From Sphingorhabdus sp. M41 (GTDB lineage: Bacteria > Pseudomonadota > Alphaproteobacteria > Sphingomonadales > Sphingomonadaceae), in the NCBI RefSeq assembly GCF_001586275.1, contig NZ_CP014545.1, positions 2,506,501 to 2,570,500 of the forward strand: 64,000 nucleotides of DNA. The letters are read 5' to 3'. The notes under the pieces were generated by a model that saw only the letters and a list, made by a program, of their open reading frames with translations, was not told where the DNA came from and did not search any database. This document shows positions 1 through 10,169 of the stretch, one piece after another; positions within the stretch are counted from its first letter, which is position 1, and each line of letters starts with the position of its first letter. The position numbers and the translations under genes are program-made.

Positions 1-2
1 CG

Positions 3-371
3 CTGGACAAACGGCAAAAGGACTTTGCCTATCAACCCGCTGGAGCCGTACTCGATGGTCGCGACATCGGCACGGTCATCGCGCCCGATGCGGACGTAAA
101 ATTATTCGTGACAGCCTCATCCGAGGCGCGTGCGGTGCGACGTTTTGAGGAAATGAAGCGGCGCGGCGAACCAGTCAATTTCGATGATATCCTCGCCGAC
201 ATATTGAAACGAGACGAACGCGATCAAAATCGCGCAGCGGCACCGCTCAAGCCCGCTGCAGATGCATACTTGCTTGATACCACCAATTTGACTATAGACG
301 CCGCCATTCAGCAGGCGATTGCCTTGGTGAATGCGAAGATAAGCAGCCGGCGCGACAAAGATCCGGCATAG
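3..371 (+). CDS. cmk: Cytidylate kinase, C-terminal part (5' end outside window)
   Basis: This is the C-terminal ~122 residues of (d)CMP kinase, which phosphorylates CMP and dCMP with ATP in the cytoplasm. The frame is open from base 3, before the first ATG at 108. It shows the family signature GRDIGTVIAPDADVK, followed by the lid-type region with RxxRRFEEMKRRGE and the ILKRDERDQNR helix that carries conserved arginine and aspartate residues. The order cmk-rpsA is conserved in many proteobacteria and supports the call. The true start lies outside the window. Confidence 0.93.
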   Translation: MDKRQKDFAYQPAGAVLDGRDIGTVIAPDADVKLFVTASSEARAVRRFEEMKRRGEPVNFDDILADILKRDERDQNRAAAPLKPAADAYLLDTTNLTIDAAIQQAIALVNAKISSRRDKDPA

Positions 372-579
372 CAAACAAATGGTGCGCAAGACGGGCTGGT
401 AATCAACCGGACCGGCTTTGGCGCAGCTTTTGGTATTTGTGCTTGGCCTCGCATCCACCAAATATTGGTAGTTTTCTGCAGGATGCTGTGGTCACATGAG
501 GTGGCTGTGGCAATTTTGGTCCAAGACCGGCGGAACCAACCGCCTGGCCAGAAAAATTGACTATCAAGGATTAAACCAT

Positions 580-2283
<1,704 letters not shown>

Positions 2284-2309
2284 TTCTTCAACCACAGGAC
2301 TGAATTACA

Positions 2310-2346
2310 AAAAAAGCCCGCCCCTTAAACGGGGTGGGCTTTTTCT
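2310..2346 (+). terminator. Rho-independent terminator after rpsA
   Basis: An AAAAAGCCCGCCCC arm pairs with GGGGTGGGCTTTTT across a TTAAAC loop, with one G-U pair, and is followed by a T run. It lies 27 nt after the rpsA stop. The A tract on the other side would let it act on both strands. Confidence 0.93.
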
Positions 2347-2512
2347 TTGCCACGCGCCATTTCACATCAGTTTTTCACAAATCTGCCAAGACCATTGAAA
2401 ACAGACGTAATTTCTGGCATCTAAGAGCTCTAAAAAATAACAGACTGCACGATTCTTGGAATCTCCAACAAGGGAATCCACTATATCAACCGGGAATCGG
2501 AAAGGCGCACCG

Positions 2513-2794
2513 ATGATACGTTCTGAACTATTAGAAAAACTGGCTGAAGAAAATCCGGAACTGAAACCGGATGAAATCGAAAAAATGGTGGACTTGTTTT
2601 TCAACCAGATCAGCCAGAAACTGGCCGAAGGTGGTCGTGTTGAACTTCGTGGATTTGGAGCTTTCTCGACCCGCCAGCGGAAACCGCGCACCGGTCGCAA
2701 CCCGCGCACAGGGGAATCGGTAGAGGTCCCGGCTAAACGAGTACCCTATTTCAAGCCCGGCAAGGAAATTCGTGAGCGGTTGAACAAAAGCTGA
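2513..2794 (+). CDS. ihfB: Integration host factor beta subunit
   Basis: IHF-beta pairs with IHF-alpha to form the nucleoid protein that bends DNA at specific sites. The 93-residue protein spans the whole HU/IHF fold. The arm region FGAFSTRQRKPRTGRNPRTG includes the proline that intercalates into DNA. The ATG at 2513 has GGAAAGG 7 nt upstream and gives the standard N-terminus MIRSELLEKLA; an in-frame start at 2456 would add 19 non-conserved residues. rpsA followed by ihfB is a conserved proteobacterial order, but here the rpsA terminator separates them, so ihfB probably has its own promoter in 2347-2500. IHF would also be the architectural partner for any sigma-54 promoter in this genome. Confidence 0.95.
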   Translation: MIRSELLEKLAEENPELKPDEIEKMVDLFFNQISQKLAEGGRVELRGFGAFSTRQRKPRTGRNPRTGESVEVPAKRVPYFKPGKEIRERLNKS

Positions 2795-2890
2795 TTGCTG
2801 AAATTTCCAGATTTAATTTGCCTACCCACTTGACCACAGGCCCGCAATAATGCTTGTCGCTAGGCTCCGGCGAAAGTTGGTCCTACCGGT

Positions 2891-2977
2891 GCGGACGTGG
2901 CGAAATGGTAGACGCAGCAGACTTAAAATCTGCTATCCGAAATGGGTGTGCGGGTTCGAGTCCCGCCGTCCGCACCA
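2891..2977 (+). tRNA. tRNA-Leu (UAA)
   Basis: An 87-nt cloverleaf: acceptor arms GCGGACG/CGTCCGC followed by encoded CCA, D-arm TGGCGAAATGGTAGACGC, anticodon stem GCAGA/TCTGC with loop CTTAAAA (anticodon TAA), a long class-II variable arm, and T-arm GCGGGTTCGAGTCCCGC. The long variable arm and the UAA anticodon identify leucine. Confidence 0.97.
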
Positions 2978-3074
2978 GTTTTAGAATCTCGGCCCTCTCA
3001 CCGACGAATTTGACCAAACTTCCCGGACGGCTGCGACGCACTATCCCGTCAAAACCATCATCGAGGCAAAATCC

Positions 3075-3548
3075 ATGCTTAGTCCTGTCATTATCGCAGC
3101 AGTCCTCTGGGCCATCATCCTCGCCGGTGCAGGCGGACTGTTAACCGACATCGGGCCTTGGTACCGGGAGCTCAAAAAACCCGCATGGCAACCGCCGGAC
3201 TGGCTGTTTGGACCGGCCTGGATGACGATACTAGGACTAGCGGCCTGGGCAGCTATCCTGTCATGGGAGCAAGCCGGCAGCGAATCCGAGCAAGCCCTGC
3301 TGATCGCCGCCTATGGAACAAATTTCCTGTTTCACCTGCTCTGGTCGCCGCTGTTTTTCAAATATCAGCGACCCGATTGGGCGTTGGTCGAGGTTGTATT
3401 TCTGTGGCTTTCGGTCACCGCAATGCTGGCTTTGACATGGAGCCTCGACTCGCTGGCGGGCATCCTGATCCTGCCCTATTTCCTGTGGGTCTCCTTTGCC
3501 GCCTTGCTCAATGCAAAGATTGTGCAGCTAAACCGTCCCTTTGGCTAG
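3075..3548 (+). CDS. tspO: TspO/MBR family tryptophan-rich sensory protein
   Basis: TspO proteins are five-helix membrane proteins that bind porphyrins and cholesterol-like ligands; in alphaproteobacteria they modulate tetrapyrrole and oxygen responses. This 157-residue protein has the usual length, about five hydrophobic segments, and the conserved region KKPAWQPPDWLFGPAW after the first helix. The later NFLFHLLWSPLFF segment and the ALVEV stretch also fit the family. It stands alone between the tRNA and a convergent flavoprotein gene. Family membership is clear; the ligand is not known from sequence. Confidence 0.9.
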   Translation: MLSPVIIAAVLWAIILAGAGGLLTDIGPWYRELKKPAWQPPDWLFGPAWMTILGLAAWAAILSWEQAGSESEQALLIAAYGTNFLFHLLWSPLFFKYQRPDWALVEVVFLWLSVTAMLALTWSLDSLAGILILPYFLWVSFAALLNAKIVQLNRPFG

Positions 3549-3551
3549 TCG

Positions 3552-4733
3552 CTACAACATCGCCATATCCACTGGCTGGTCCAGCAGAACCCGACCAGCC
3601 AGTTCGAACACTGCCGGCGCGGTAGCGATATGCTGAGTGGCAACATGGGCATCGCGGAAACGGCGTTGCAGGCTATTGTCCGAATAGACCGCGCTGCCGC
3701 CGCCCAATGTATAGGCGGTCTTGCAGGTTTCAGCAGATATTTCGGTGGCATGGGCACAAGCCAGACGCAGATTGGCACGGCCTTTGGCGGAGATTTCTCC
3801 GGAACCCTGGGCTTCTTCCCAGCATTTGCTGACGGCATTTTCCAGAAAGCTGAAAGCGCCTCCCAGCAGTGCCGTCGCGCGCGCCAGTTCGGCCTGTACG
3901 GTCGCCCGCTGCGCCATTGATCGACCGCCGCCGGGTGTTTTCTTGTTGATCGCGATCATCCTGATTTCTTCGAGCGCGGCCCAGGCATTGCCCAGGGCAA
4001 CCGAAGATACGCCGAGCGCGAGCAAGCCAAAGAGCGGGAATTTATACAAAGCGCCCGGATCGCGCGGCTGGTCGCCAACAAAAGACACGCTACGGTCCTT
4101 GGGAACTTTCAAATTCTCGACCGAAAAATCTCCGGAACCCGTGCCTTTCAGCCCTGCAACATGCCAGCTGTCGATGAATGACACGTCTTTCGCCGGGAAG
4201 AACAGCATCCGGTGATAAGGGGCACCATTGTCGAATTTCTGCAGCTCGCCATTCTTGAAGATCATCGCACCGCCGCCGAGCCAGGAACAATTGGCCGAGC
4301 CGGAGCCCCATTGCCACTGGCCGCTGAGCAGATAATGATCGCCCTTGTCCTCGGCCTTGCCCATCGGCGCGAAAACACCGCCGGTGACAACATCGTCCGC
4401 GCCGAAAATTTCCCGCGCAGCCGGTTCCGGCATATAGGCCGCGCCCAAGGTAGAGGTAACCGCAATCATCACGCACCAGCCAGCACTGGCATCCGCTTCG
4501 GCAGTCGTGGCGACGATTTTCATGAAGTCGAGAGGCTCCAGCTCCAACCCGCCGAGCGATGCCGGTTTCGACAGATTGAACGCCCCCGCTTCCGCCAGCT
4601 TTGCCGCTAGATCAGCGGGCAAACGCCGTGCTTTCTCGGTTTCTTCTGCTCGAGCGGCAATTTCGGGAAGCAGAGCCAGAACTCTGGGACCGACCTCACC
4701 GATCGTGGAAATATCATATTGTAAACCGGTCAT
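3552..4733 (-). CDS. Acyl-CoA dehydrogenase superfamily flavoprotein (monooxygenase-like)
   Basis: This 393-residue protein has the three-domain acyl-CoA dehydrogenase fold: an N-terminal helical domain (LPEIAARAEETEKARRLP), a central beta domain (WQWGSGSANCSWLGGGA; VAGLKGTGSGDFSVENL) and a C-terminal helical domain. The C-terminal part resembles the class that includes DszC, HsaA and HpaB-type FMNH2-dependent oxygenases rather than true dehydrogenases. The start at 4733 (MTGLQYDIS) was preferred over 4799 because GAGGAG lies 8 nt upstream. It converges on tspO with a 3-nt gap. The substrate cannot be told. No partner flavin reductase gene is nearby. Confidence 0.75.
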   Translation of the reverse strand: MTGLQYDISTIGEVGPRVLALLPEIAARAEETEKARRLPADLAAKLAEAGAFNLSKPASLGGLELEPLDFMKIVATTAEADASAGWCVMIAVTSTLGAAYMPEPAAREIFGADDVVTGGVFAPMGKAEDKGDHYLLSGQWQWGSGSANCSWLGGGAMIFKNGELQKFDNGAPYHRMLFFPAKDVSFIDSWHVAGLKGTGSGDFSVENLKVPKDRSVSFVGDQPRDPGALYKFPLFGLLALGVSSVALGNAWAALEEIRMIAINKKTPGGGRSMAQRATVQAELARATALLGGAFSFLENAVSKCWEEAQGSGEISAKGRANLRLACAHATEISAETCKTAYTLGGGSAVYSDNSLQRRFRDAHVATQHIATAPAVFELAGRVLLDQPVDMAML

Positions 4734-4812
4734 CCAGAAATTCTCCTCAGCAAAGGAAACAAGCACACGAGTTCCCCTTTGTCGAGCCAGCAAAAACATC
4801 TAGACGAGGGAC

Positions 4813-6354
4813 ATGCGTTATCCCGTTCTTCTTTCCGCGATCCTGATGCTGCTATCCTGCACCAACGATCCGGCTATTGATACGGTACCTGGCCCGGCGC
4901 AAATCGTCCGCCTTTCCGATTCGGAGATAAAGGGACTGGACCCGCAAAAAGTCTCCGATCTCTCTTCGCTCCGCGTGGCCGCTGACCAGTTCGAGGGCCT
5001 GACCCGGCTCGATGCCAAAGGGAATGCGGAGCCAGGGCTGGCCCATGACTGGAAAATCTCGTCCGACGGACTGATCTGGACTTTTGCCTTACGGAATGAT
5101 TTGCGCTTCTCCGATGGCACAGCTTTTGATGCGACGCTATTCCCCGCCCTGCTGGACCGTTTGCGCGCGCTGGAAACCGCTGCGGCCGCAAAGGCTCTGT
5201 TCGGCAATATTGTGACTGTAGAAGCGCCCAGCGGGAATAGCGTGATCATCACCCTCGCCTCTCCCGACCCGTCCCTGCCCGCCTTGCTGGCGCATCCGGC
5301 AATGGCTGCCCTTCCGCTCCACCGGATCAGCGAAGCCGGCGACAAATGGACCTCCGACAGGCCGATGATTGTGAGCGGACCTTATCGATTGTCCGAATGG
5401 AAACTGAACGATCACGCCCGGCTGGACCGCAATCCCGCGTGGCACGACGAAGCGGCACCAACCAAGACCGTCATCTGGAAACCGATGGATGAAAGTCTCT
5501 CGGCAATGCGCCTGTTCCTGTCCGGTGGTGCTGATATCGCCGCGGATTATCCCGCAAGCCGCCATCAATGGCTGAAACAGAACCACCCGGATCTCGCACA
5601 TAGCGTGCCCTATCTCGGCAGCTATTATTTTGCCTTCAACACCCGCACCCCTCCCTTTGACGACCGCAGGGTCCGGACAGCCCTGTCCATGGCGGTCGAA
5701 CGCGAGTGGATCGCCGACAAGGTGATTGGCATTGGCAATATCCCGGCATGGGGGTTGCTGCCGCCAGGACTGGCTGGCCCGGCATCGGCAAAGCCCGAAT
5801 GGGCGGACTGGCCCCGGGACAAGCGCCTGCAAAGCGCGCGCGCATTGCTCGAAGCCGCCGGCTATGACGCAAAACATCCCTTGCGGTTCGAAATCCGGTT
5901 CAACAGTTCCGCCGAACATCGCCGGGTGGCCGTTGCAATGGCCGCAATGTGGAAACCGCTGGCGGTGGAAGCCAGCCTGTTCAACAGCGAGGCCGCATTG
6001 CATTTTGCCGCCCTGCGTCAGCATGAATTTGCATTGTCCCGCTCCGGCTGGATTGCCGATCTGCCGACACCGGAAAATTTCCTGCTGGTCCACCAGCAGG
6101 CCAATGGCGGCGGAAATTATTCAGGCCATGACAATCCGGACTATGACCGGGTTTTAGCGCGCGCAATCGCCGAGCCCGACCCTGCCAAACGCCAGATATT
6201 GATGCGGCAGGCGGAAGCGATCCTGATCGCCGACATGCCAATCCTGCCCCTCTATTTTTACGTTACCCGCAGCCTGGTGGCGAAGCGCATTGCCGGATGG
6301 GAAGATAATATTTCCAATGTGCATCCCAGTCGCACTCTGCGTATAAGGCCGTGA
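4813..6354 (+). CDS. Peptide-type ABC transporter solute-binding lipoprotein (SBP family 5)
   Basis: A 513-residue family 5 extracellular solute-binding protein, related to DppA/OppA. The N-terminus is a lipoprotein signal ending in LLSC with the lipidated cysteine at residue 16. Family features include LSDSEIKGLDPQ near the N-terminus, GLAHDWKISSDGLIWTFALR, and FDDRRVRTALSMAVERE. Such proteins normally deliver peptides or similar solutes to a permease in the inner membrane. No permease or ATPase genes adjoin it; the only partner is the paralogue-like gene that overlaps its stop codon. Cargo is unknown. Confidence 0.85.
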   Translation: MRYPVLLSAILMLLSCTNDPAIDTVPGPAQIVRLSDSEIKGLDPQKVSDLSSLRVAADQFEGLTRLDAKGNAEPGLAHDWKISSDGLIWTFALRNDLRFSDGTAFDATLFPALLDRLRALETAAAAKALFGNIVTVEAPSGNSVIITLASPDPSLPALLAHPAMAALPLHRISEAGDKWTSDRPMIVSGPYRLSEWKLNDHARLDRNPAWHDEAAPTKTVIWKPMDESLSAMRLFLSGGADIAADYPASRHQWLKQNHPDLAHSVPYLGSYYFAFNTRTPPFDDRRVRTALSMAVEREWIADKVIGIGNIPAWGLLPPGLAGPASAKPEWADWPRDKRLQSARALLEAAGYDAKHPLRFEIRFNSSAEHRRVAVAMAAMWKPLAVEASLFNSEAALHFAALRQHEFALSRSGWIADLPTPENFLLVHQQANGGGNYSGHDNPDYDRVLARAIAEPDPAKRQILMRQAEAILIADMPILPLYFYVTRSLVAKRIAGWEDNISNVHPSRTLRIRP

Positions 6355-7838
6355 TGAATTTTCGCTCGACATTCTGGCTGAACAGCTTTTCCGCAGCTTT
6401 TGCCGTGACGATGCTGGGAGCCTGCGGCTTTGCCGGCAACGAGGATCAGGTGCGAGTCACTGTGGTCGAAGACGGCGATGCCCGGATCAATCCGATCGGG
6501 ACGCGGCTGAACTTCGCATCTTCGACCATGCGCGCGGCAATGGCCAAGGGTCTGGTCGGGCTCGATGAAGAAGGCCGGGTGGTACCTGCGCTCGCCGCTC
6601 GCTGGATCGTCACCGATGACGGTCTGAGCTATATTTTCCGTCTTTTCGATACCAAATGGGATGATGGCAGACAGGTAACCGCCGAACGGGTGGTGCGCTT
6701 GCTCCGCGAGCGCTTTTCCGAGCTGCGCAACAGCCGTTTGCGCTATGATGTCACGGCGGTAGATGAGGTCGTCTCAATGACCGGTCGGGTGATCGAGATC
6801 AAACTGGACGCCCCGCACCCCAATTTCCTGCAGCTGCTCGCCCAGCCGGAAATGGGTCTTTTCCGAGCCGGTCACGGAGCCGGGCCGATGCGCCTGCTGA
6901 ACGAGGAGAATGGCATCAAACTCGGTCGGTTTGACGAGCTATCACCGGACGAACAGGAAACGGCAGAGGAAGATGACCGCTGGGTGTCACTGCGCAGCGA
7001 ACCCGCAGCATTTGCCATCGCTCGCTATCGGGCCGGTGGCGCCCAGATCGTGTTGAACGGCAAATATCATCACCTCCCGCTGATCGAAGCAGCCGGTATC
7101 AGCAGCGGCGACTTGCGGCTCGATCCGGTTGCCGGACTGTTTGGACTGCGGTTCATCCGCGCCAATGGTTTCTGGGCGGTTCCGGCGAACCGGGAAATAT
7201 TGGCGATGGCGATCAATCGTCCGGCTCTGCTCACTTCATTTCCCGGGGTCAGCGCCTGGCAGAGCCGCCTCAAGATCATCCCCGAAGCGCTCGATGTCGC
7301 CGGGATCAACACTTATCCGGACTGGGCCAGCATGACGATGGAGGCACGGATAGTTTTTGCCAAAAATCATGTAAGCCGATGGAAAGCTTCGGAAGGGCCA
7401 GTCGTCCCGCTGACCATCGCGCTGCCCGAGGCAGCCGGGGCCGACATCCTGTTCAAGCGTATCCAGTCTGATCTCAGAAGAGTGGGACTGGATGCAAGGA
7501 AGGTCAGCAGAAACGAGGATGCCGACGTCCAGTTGATGGACGAGATAGCCCCTTATGACAGCGCCCCGTGGTTTCTGAAACAGTTCACCTGCGTCAAAAC
7601 CACGGTCTGCCTGAACGATGCCGATTCAAAAATTGCCGAGGCCGATACGGCAACCAATTTGCAAATCAAGGCCCGACTCTATGCCGAGGTGGAGGAAATG
7701 CTGGTCGATCACTATAATTTCATCCCGATCGCGGTTCCGATCCGCTGGTCGATTGCACGGCAGGGCCAGCGTGGCTTTGCCGTCAACCCGCGCGGATGGC
7801 ATCCATTGAACCCGTTGATCGGGATACCCATATCCTGA
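6354..7838 (+). CDS. Second, divergent family 5 solute-binding lipoprotein
   Basis: This product (494 residues from the ATG at 6354) keeps the family 5 pattern GLVGLDEEGRVVPALAARW-(V)TDDGLSYIFRL but is much diverged from its neighbour in the second half. It has a lipoprotein signal ending LGAC with the cysteine at residue 24. Its ATG overlaps the previous gene's TGA (TGATG), so the two are translationally coupled; a GTG one codon upstream is the alternative start. The region that normally contacts the ligand is poorly conserved, so it may not bind peptide. It could be a second receptor or an accessory to the first. No transporter genes are close. Confidence 0.75.
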   Translation: MNFRSTFWLNSFSAAFAVTMLGACGFAGNEDQVRVTVVEDGDARINPIGTRLNFASSTMRAAMAKGLVGLDEEGRVVPALAARWIVTDDGLSYIFRLFDTKWDDGRQVTAERVVRLLRERFSELRNSRLRYDVTAVDEVVSMTGRVIEIKLDAPHPNFLQLLAQPEMGLFRAGHGAGPMRLLNEENGIKLGRFDELSPDEQETAEEDDRWVSLRSEPAAFAIARYRAGGAQIVLNGKYHHLPLIEAAGISSGDLRLDPVAGLFGLRFIRANGFWAVPANREILAMAINRPALLTSFPGVSAWQSRLKIIPEALDVAGINTYPDWASMTMEARIVFAKNHVSRWKASEGPVVPLTIALPEAAGADILFKRIQSDLRRVGLDARKVSRNEDADVQLMDEIAPYDSAPWFLKQFTCVKTTVCLNDADSKIAEADTATNLQIKARLYAEVEEMLVDHYNFIPIAVPIRWSIARQGQRGFAVNPRGWHPLNPLIGIPIS

Positions 7839-7869
7839 TTATATTAGTAGCGTATGATAGGGAGGTCCC

Positions 7870-8292
7870 ATGGCTATTTCCGAAGAACAGTTAAAACGTC
7901 TGGCCGAACAATTGCCCGACGTCAGCCGCGATCCGCAAGCGGTGAGAACCCGCGTAGAGGCGATGGAGAAAGTGCTCGAACGGGCATTTGTGATCCCCGG
8001 AATCAATCGACCAATAGGACTGGATTCGCTGGTCGGCCTGATCCCGGTAGTGGGTGATATCGCCACCGCACTCATGGGCGCCTATATCGTCTGGGAAGCG
8101 CGCAATCTGGGCATGTCCAAGCTGCAACTGACGCGCATGGCAGCCAATGTCGGCATTGATACCGCACTTGGCGCGATACCGCTGGCCGGCGATCTGTTCG
8201 ACTTTATCTGGCGCTCAAACAGCAAGAATCTCAAGATCATCACGAAGCATCTCGACAAGCATCATCCGGGAACACGGACGCTGGACGGTTAG
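7870..8292 (+). CDS. DUF4112 family membrane protein
   Basis: The 140-residue protein matches the DUF4112 family: an amphipathic N-terminal part followed by the IPGINRPIGLDSLVGLIPVVGDI segment, two hydrophobic hairpins, and the ALGAIPLAGDLFDFIWRSN motif near the C-terminus. The ATG at 7870 follows GGGAGG by 5 nt. These proteins are common in alphaproteobacteria, probably in the inner membrane, and have no known function. It lies 31 nt after the second solute-binding protein on the same strand and could be co-transcribed with it. Confidence 0.82.
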   Translation: MAISEEQLKRLAEQLPDVSRDPQAVRTRVEAMEKVLERAFVIPGINRPIGLDSLVGLIPVVGDIATALMGAYIVWEARNLGMSKLQLTRMAANVGIDTALGAIPLAGDLFDFIWRSNSKNLKIITKHLDKHHPGTRTLDG

Positions 8293-8372
8293 GCATATGC
8301 TACCCACCCTATGCGGAGCCCTGATTTCACCATTGCTTCTTGCCGGCAGACCTTCGCCCGGAGCAGGATATT

Positions 8373-9080
8373 CTAGCCCCCGCGCCAGATTTTGACCGGC
8401 ATATCGTCCTTCACCGACCGCATATAGGCCGGACAGCGCTGCGGCCGGAAACTCTTGCCGAGACAGAGCTTCACCTCCTGTAACCAACCGCGCTGGTTGA
8501 TTTTCAGCCGCAACATGTCAGGCCGCAGCCCTTCATTCGCCGCTGCAAAGGCATTGCGAAACTGGCCCGCTGTCAAAGGCTTGCGAGACAGTCTATCCAT
8601 ATCCGGAAAGCGCACCGCATCAAACATGATCCGCGACACCCGGAAATAGGTTTCCGGCCGCTTGGTCATGCAAGTGCCATGCTTCACCCATTCATGCGCC
8701 ATCATCCGGGTCGACGGCATCATGCAGAAATTGCGCTCCACCACGACCGGCGGCAGCGCCTTGGTCGGCGCGCAATATTGCGGATAGGCGGGACCGCGTG
8801 TGTCGGGCCACAGACCGTGGAGAATGAAGGCGAAACTGCCATCCTCCCCGCTGCACTGGGTCTTGTCGCGACGGCTGTCCTTGCGAGTCCGGCAATATTC
8901 CGGCGACCAGCTGAGTGCCAGCGTATAGCTAGTGATGGGCTTGATGCGGCGCGGTTCGAACGCCGGCTTGCGTTCGGCAGGGGCACTGAGGCCGGATGGG
9001 GGGCGGCATTGGTAGGGTTGGGCGTTGGCGGGGGTTGCTGCCATTGTCAATAATATGAAGAGAGCCAAAGGTCGCCGCAG
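8373..9080 (-). CDS. RNase T2 family endoribonuclease, exported
   Basis: RNase T2 enzymes cut single-stranded RNA through a 2',3'-cyclic phosphate, usually in the periplasm. Both catalytic motifs are visible: CAS I FILHGLWPD and CAS II HEWVKHGTC, with the usual cysteines. An export signal (RRPLALFILLTMAATPANA) precedes the mature chain. The start is uncertain. The open frame reaches a TTG at 9173, but residues before the signal peptide are encoded by a palindromic repeat (9071-9155) and look like readthrough. A CTG at 9080 gives a clean signal peptide, whereas the first ATG (9044) would remove it. nadC lies just upstream on the same strand. Confidence 0.85.
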   Translation of the reverse strand: MRRPLALFILLTMAATPANAQPYQCRPPSGLSAPAERKPAFEPRRIKPITSYTLALSWSPEYCRTRKDSRRDKTQCSGEDGSFAFILHGLWPDTRGPAYPQYCAPTKALPPVVVERNFCMMPSTRMMAHEWVKHGTCMTKRPETYFRVSRIMFDAVRFPDMDRLSRKPLTAGQFRNAFAAANEGLRPDMLRLKINQRGWLQEVKLCLGKSFRPQRCPAYMRSVKDDMPVKIWRGG

Positions 9081-9155
9081 CGAAGGCTGGGGCCTAACCC
9101 GAGTTTCACGTAGCTCAGACGATTGGCATGGATCCCAGCCTTCGCTGGGATGACG
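9071..9155. repeat. Composite palindromic repeat, family B (copy 1)
   Basis: Two hairpin halves of the same sequence, GCAGCGAAGGCTGGGG at 9077-9092 and ATCCCAGCCTTCGCTGGGAT around 9132-9151, face each other across ~40 bp. The closest match is the element at 58750-58837, which has the same two-hairpin layout. This copy starts 5 bp past the nadC stop and runs into the 5' end of the RNase T2 gene. Confidence 0.8.
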
Positions 9156-9159
9156 ATTT

Positions 9160-10020
9160 CTAAACCTGTTCAAAGTCCAGCCCGATATCCGCAGCCGGTG
9201 CCGATTGTGTCAAACGCCCCACCGAAATAAAATCCACCCCGGTCTCCGCCTTGTCGCGGATCGTCTCCAGCGTCACGCCGCCGCTTGCCTCCGTCGGCAC
9301 GCGCCCGCCAATCAAAGTCACCGCGCCGCGCAGGGTCGCCGGTTCCATATTGTCGAGCAGCAGATGCGTTGCTCCCGCCGCCAGTGCCGGTTCGATCTGG
9401 TCGACCCGGTCGACTTCACAGATAATGTTTTCGACTCCGGCTTCCTTGGCGCGCCGGACCGCTTCGCCGACAGAACCGGCAACCGCGACATGATTATCCT
9501 TGATCATCGCCGCGTCCCACAGGCCCATGCGATGGTTCTGCGCCCCGCCCATCCGCGTCGCATATTTCTCCAGCACCCGAAGGCCCGGTATCGTCTTGCG
9601 CGTGTCGAGCAAGGTACAGCCCGTCCCCGCGATGCTCCGGACATATTCGTTGGTCATGGTCGCGATGCCGGTCAGATGCTGCACCGTATTGAGCGCGCTC
9701 CGCTCGGCGGTCAGCATCGCGCGGCCCCTGCCTTTCAGCCGCATGATATCGGTACCAGCTACAACAGCTTCGCCCTCCGCGACCAGAATTTCAATCTCGA
9801 CATCCGGATCAAGATAGCGGAAAAATGCCTCCGCAATTGACAGCCCGGCGATCACCGCATCATCGCGGCTATCCATCACACCGGAGAATATCGCATCGGC
9901 GGGGATCACCGCCTCAGATGTCACGTCGCGGCCTCCTTCCCCATAAGGCGCGCCGAGGTCTTCGGTGAGGGTGGAAGCGACGAAAGCGTCGAGGTCGAAG
10001 CGGTCTAGGGTGAAGGTCAT
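9160..10020 (-). CDS. nadC: Nicotinate-nucleotide pyrophosphorylase (carboxylating)
   Basis: NadC turns quinolinate and PRPP into nicotinate mononucleotide with loss of CO2, the third step of de novo NAD synthesis. The 286-residue product has the family landmarks: EDLGAPYGEGGRDVTSEAV, the ERSALNTVQHLTGIAT helix, DTRKTIPGLRVLEKYA, and MGLWDAAMIKDNH, followed by VTLIGGRVPTEASGGV and FISVGRLTQSAPAADIGLD. The ATG at 10020 matches the usual N-terminus; an upstream extension to 10080 has no support. nadA lies ~1 kb away on the same strand, separated by a toxin-antitoxin pair and repeats, so the two are not one operon. No nadB is in the window. Confidence 0.95.
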   Translation of the reverse strand: MTFTLDRFDLDAFVASTLTEDLGAPYGEGGRDVTSEAVIPADAIFSGVMDSRDDAVIAGLSIAEAFFRYLDPDVEIEILVAEGEAVVAGTDIMRLKGRGRAMLTAERSALNTVQHLTGIATMTNEYVRSIAGTGCTLLDTRKTIPGLRVLEKYATRMGGAQNHRMGLWDAAMIKDNHVAVAGSVGEAVRRAKEAGVENIICEVDRVDQIEPALAAGATHLLLDNMEPATLRGAVTLIGGRVPTEASGGVTLETIRDKAETGVDFISVGRLTQSAPAADIGLDFEQV

Positions 10021-10067
10021 GACTATCGACCTAACCCAATCGACTGTCTGGTGAAAGCTCGAATCTG

Positions 10068-10089
10068 CCTTCTCCCTCACGGGTGAAGG
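10068..10089. repeat. Isolated hairpin identical in type to the right end of repeat family A
   Basis: CCTTCTCCCTCACGGGTGAAGG is a near-perfect palindrome that matches the right-hand hairpin of the ~190 bp repeats at 10.7, 36.4, 38.8 and 40.0 kb. Here it stands alone upstream of the nadC start. Confidence 0.6.
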
Positions 10090-10135
10090 AGCAAAGCATT
10101 GGCCGAAACTGTCATGGCTTGTCGCAGTGCATCGC

Positions 10136-10164
10136 TTGTGATAACTATGTGTTTCACATATATA
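10136..10164 (+). promoter_or_regulatory. Promoter with operator palindrome for the brnT pair
   Basis: TTGTGA (10136-10141) and TATATA (10159-10164) are 17 bp apart, a good sigma-70 match. Between and over the -10 lies the palindrome TATGTGTTTCACATA (10146-10160), a likely binding site for the HTH antitoxin. The -10 ends 5 bp before the toxin ATG, which implies a leaderless transcript. Confidence 0.6.
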
Positions 10165-10169
10165 GCGGC

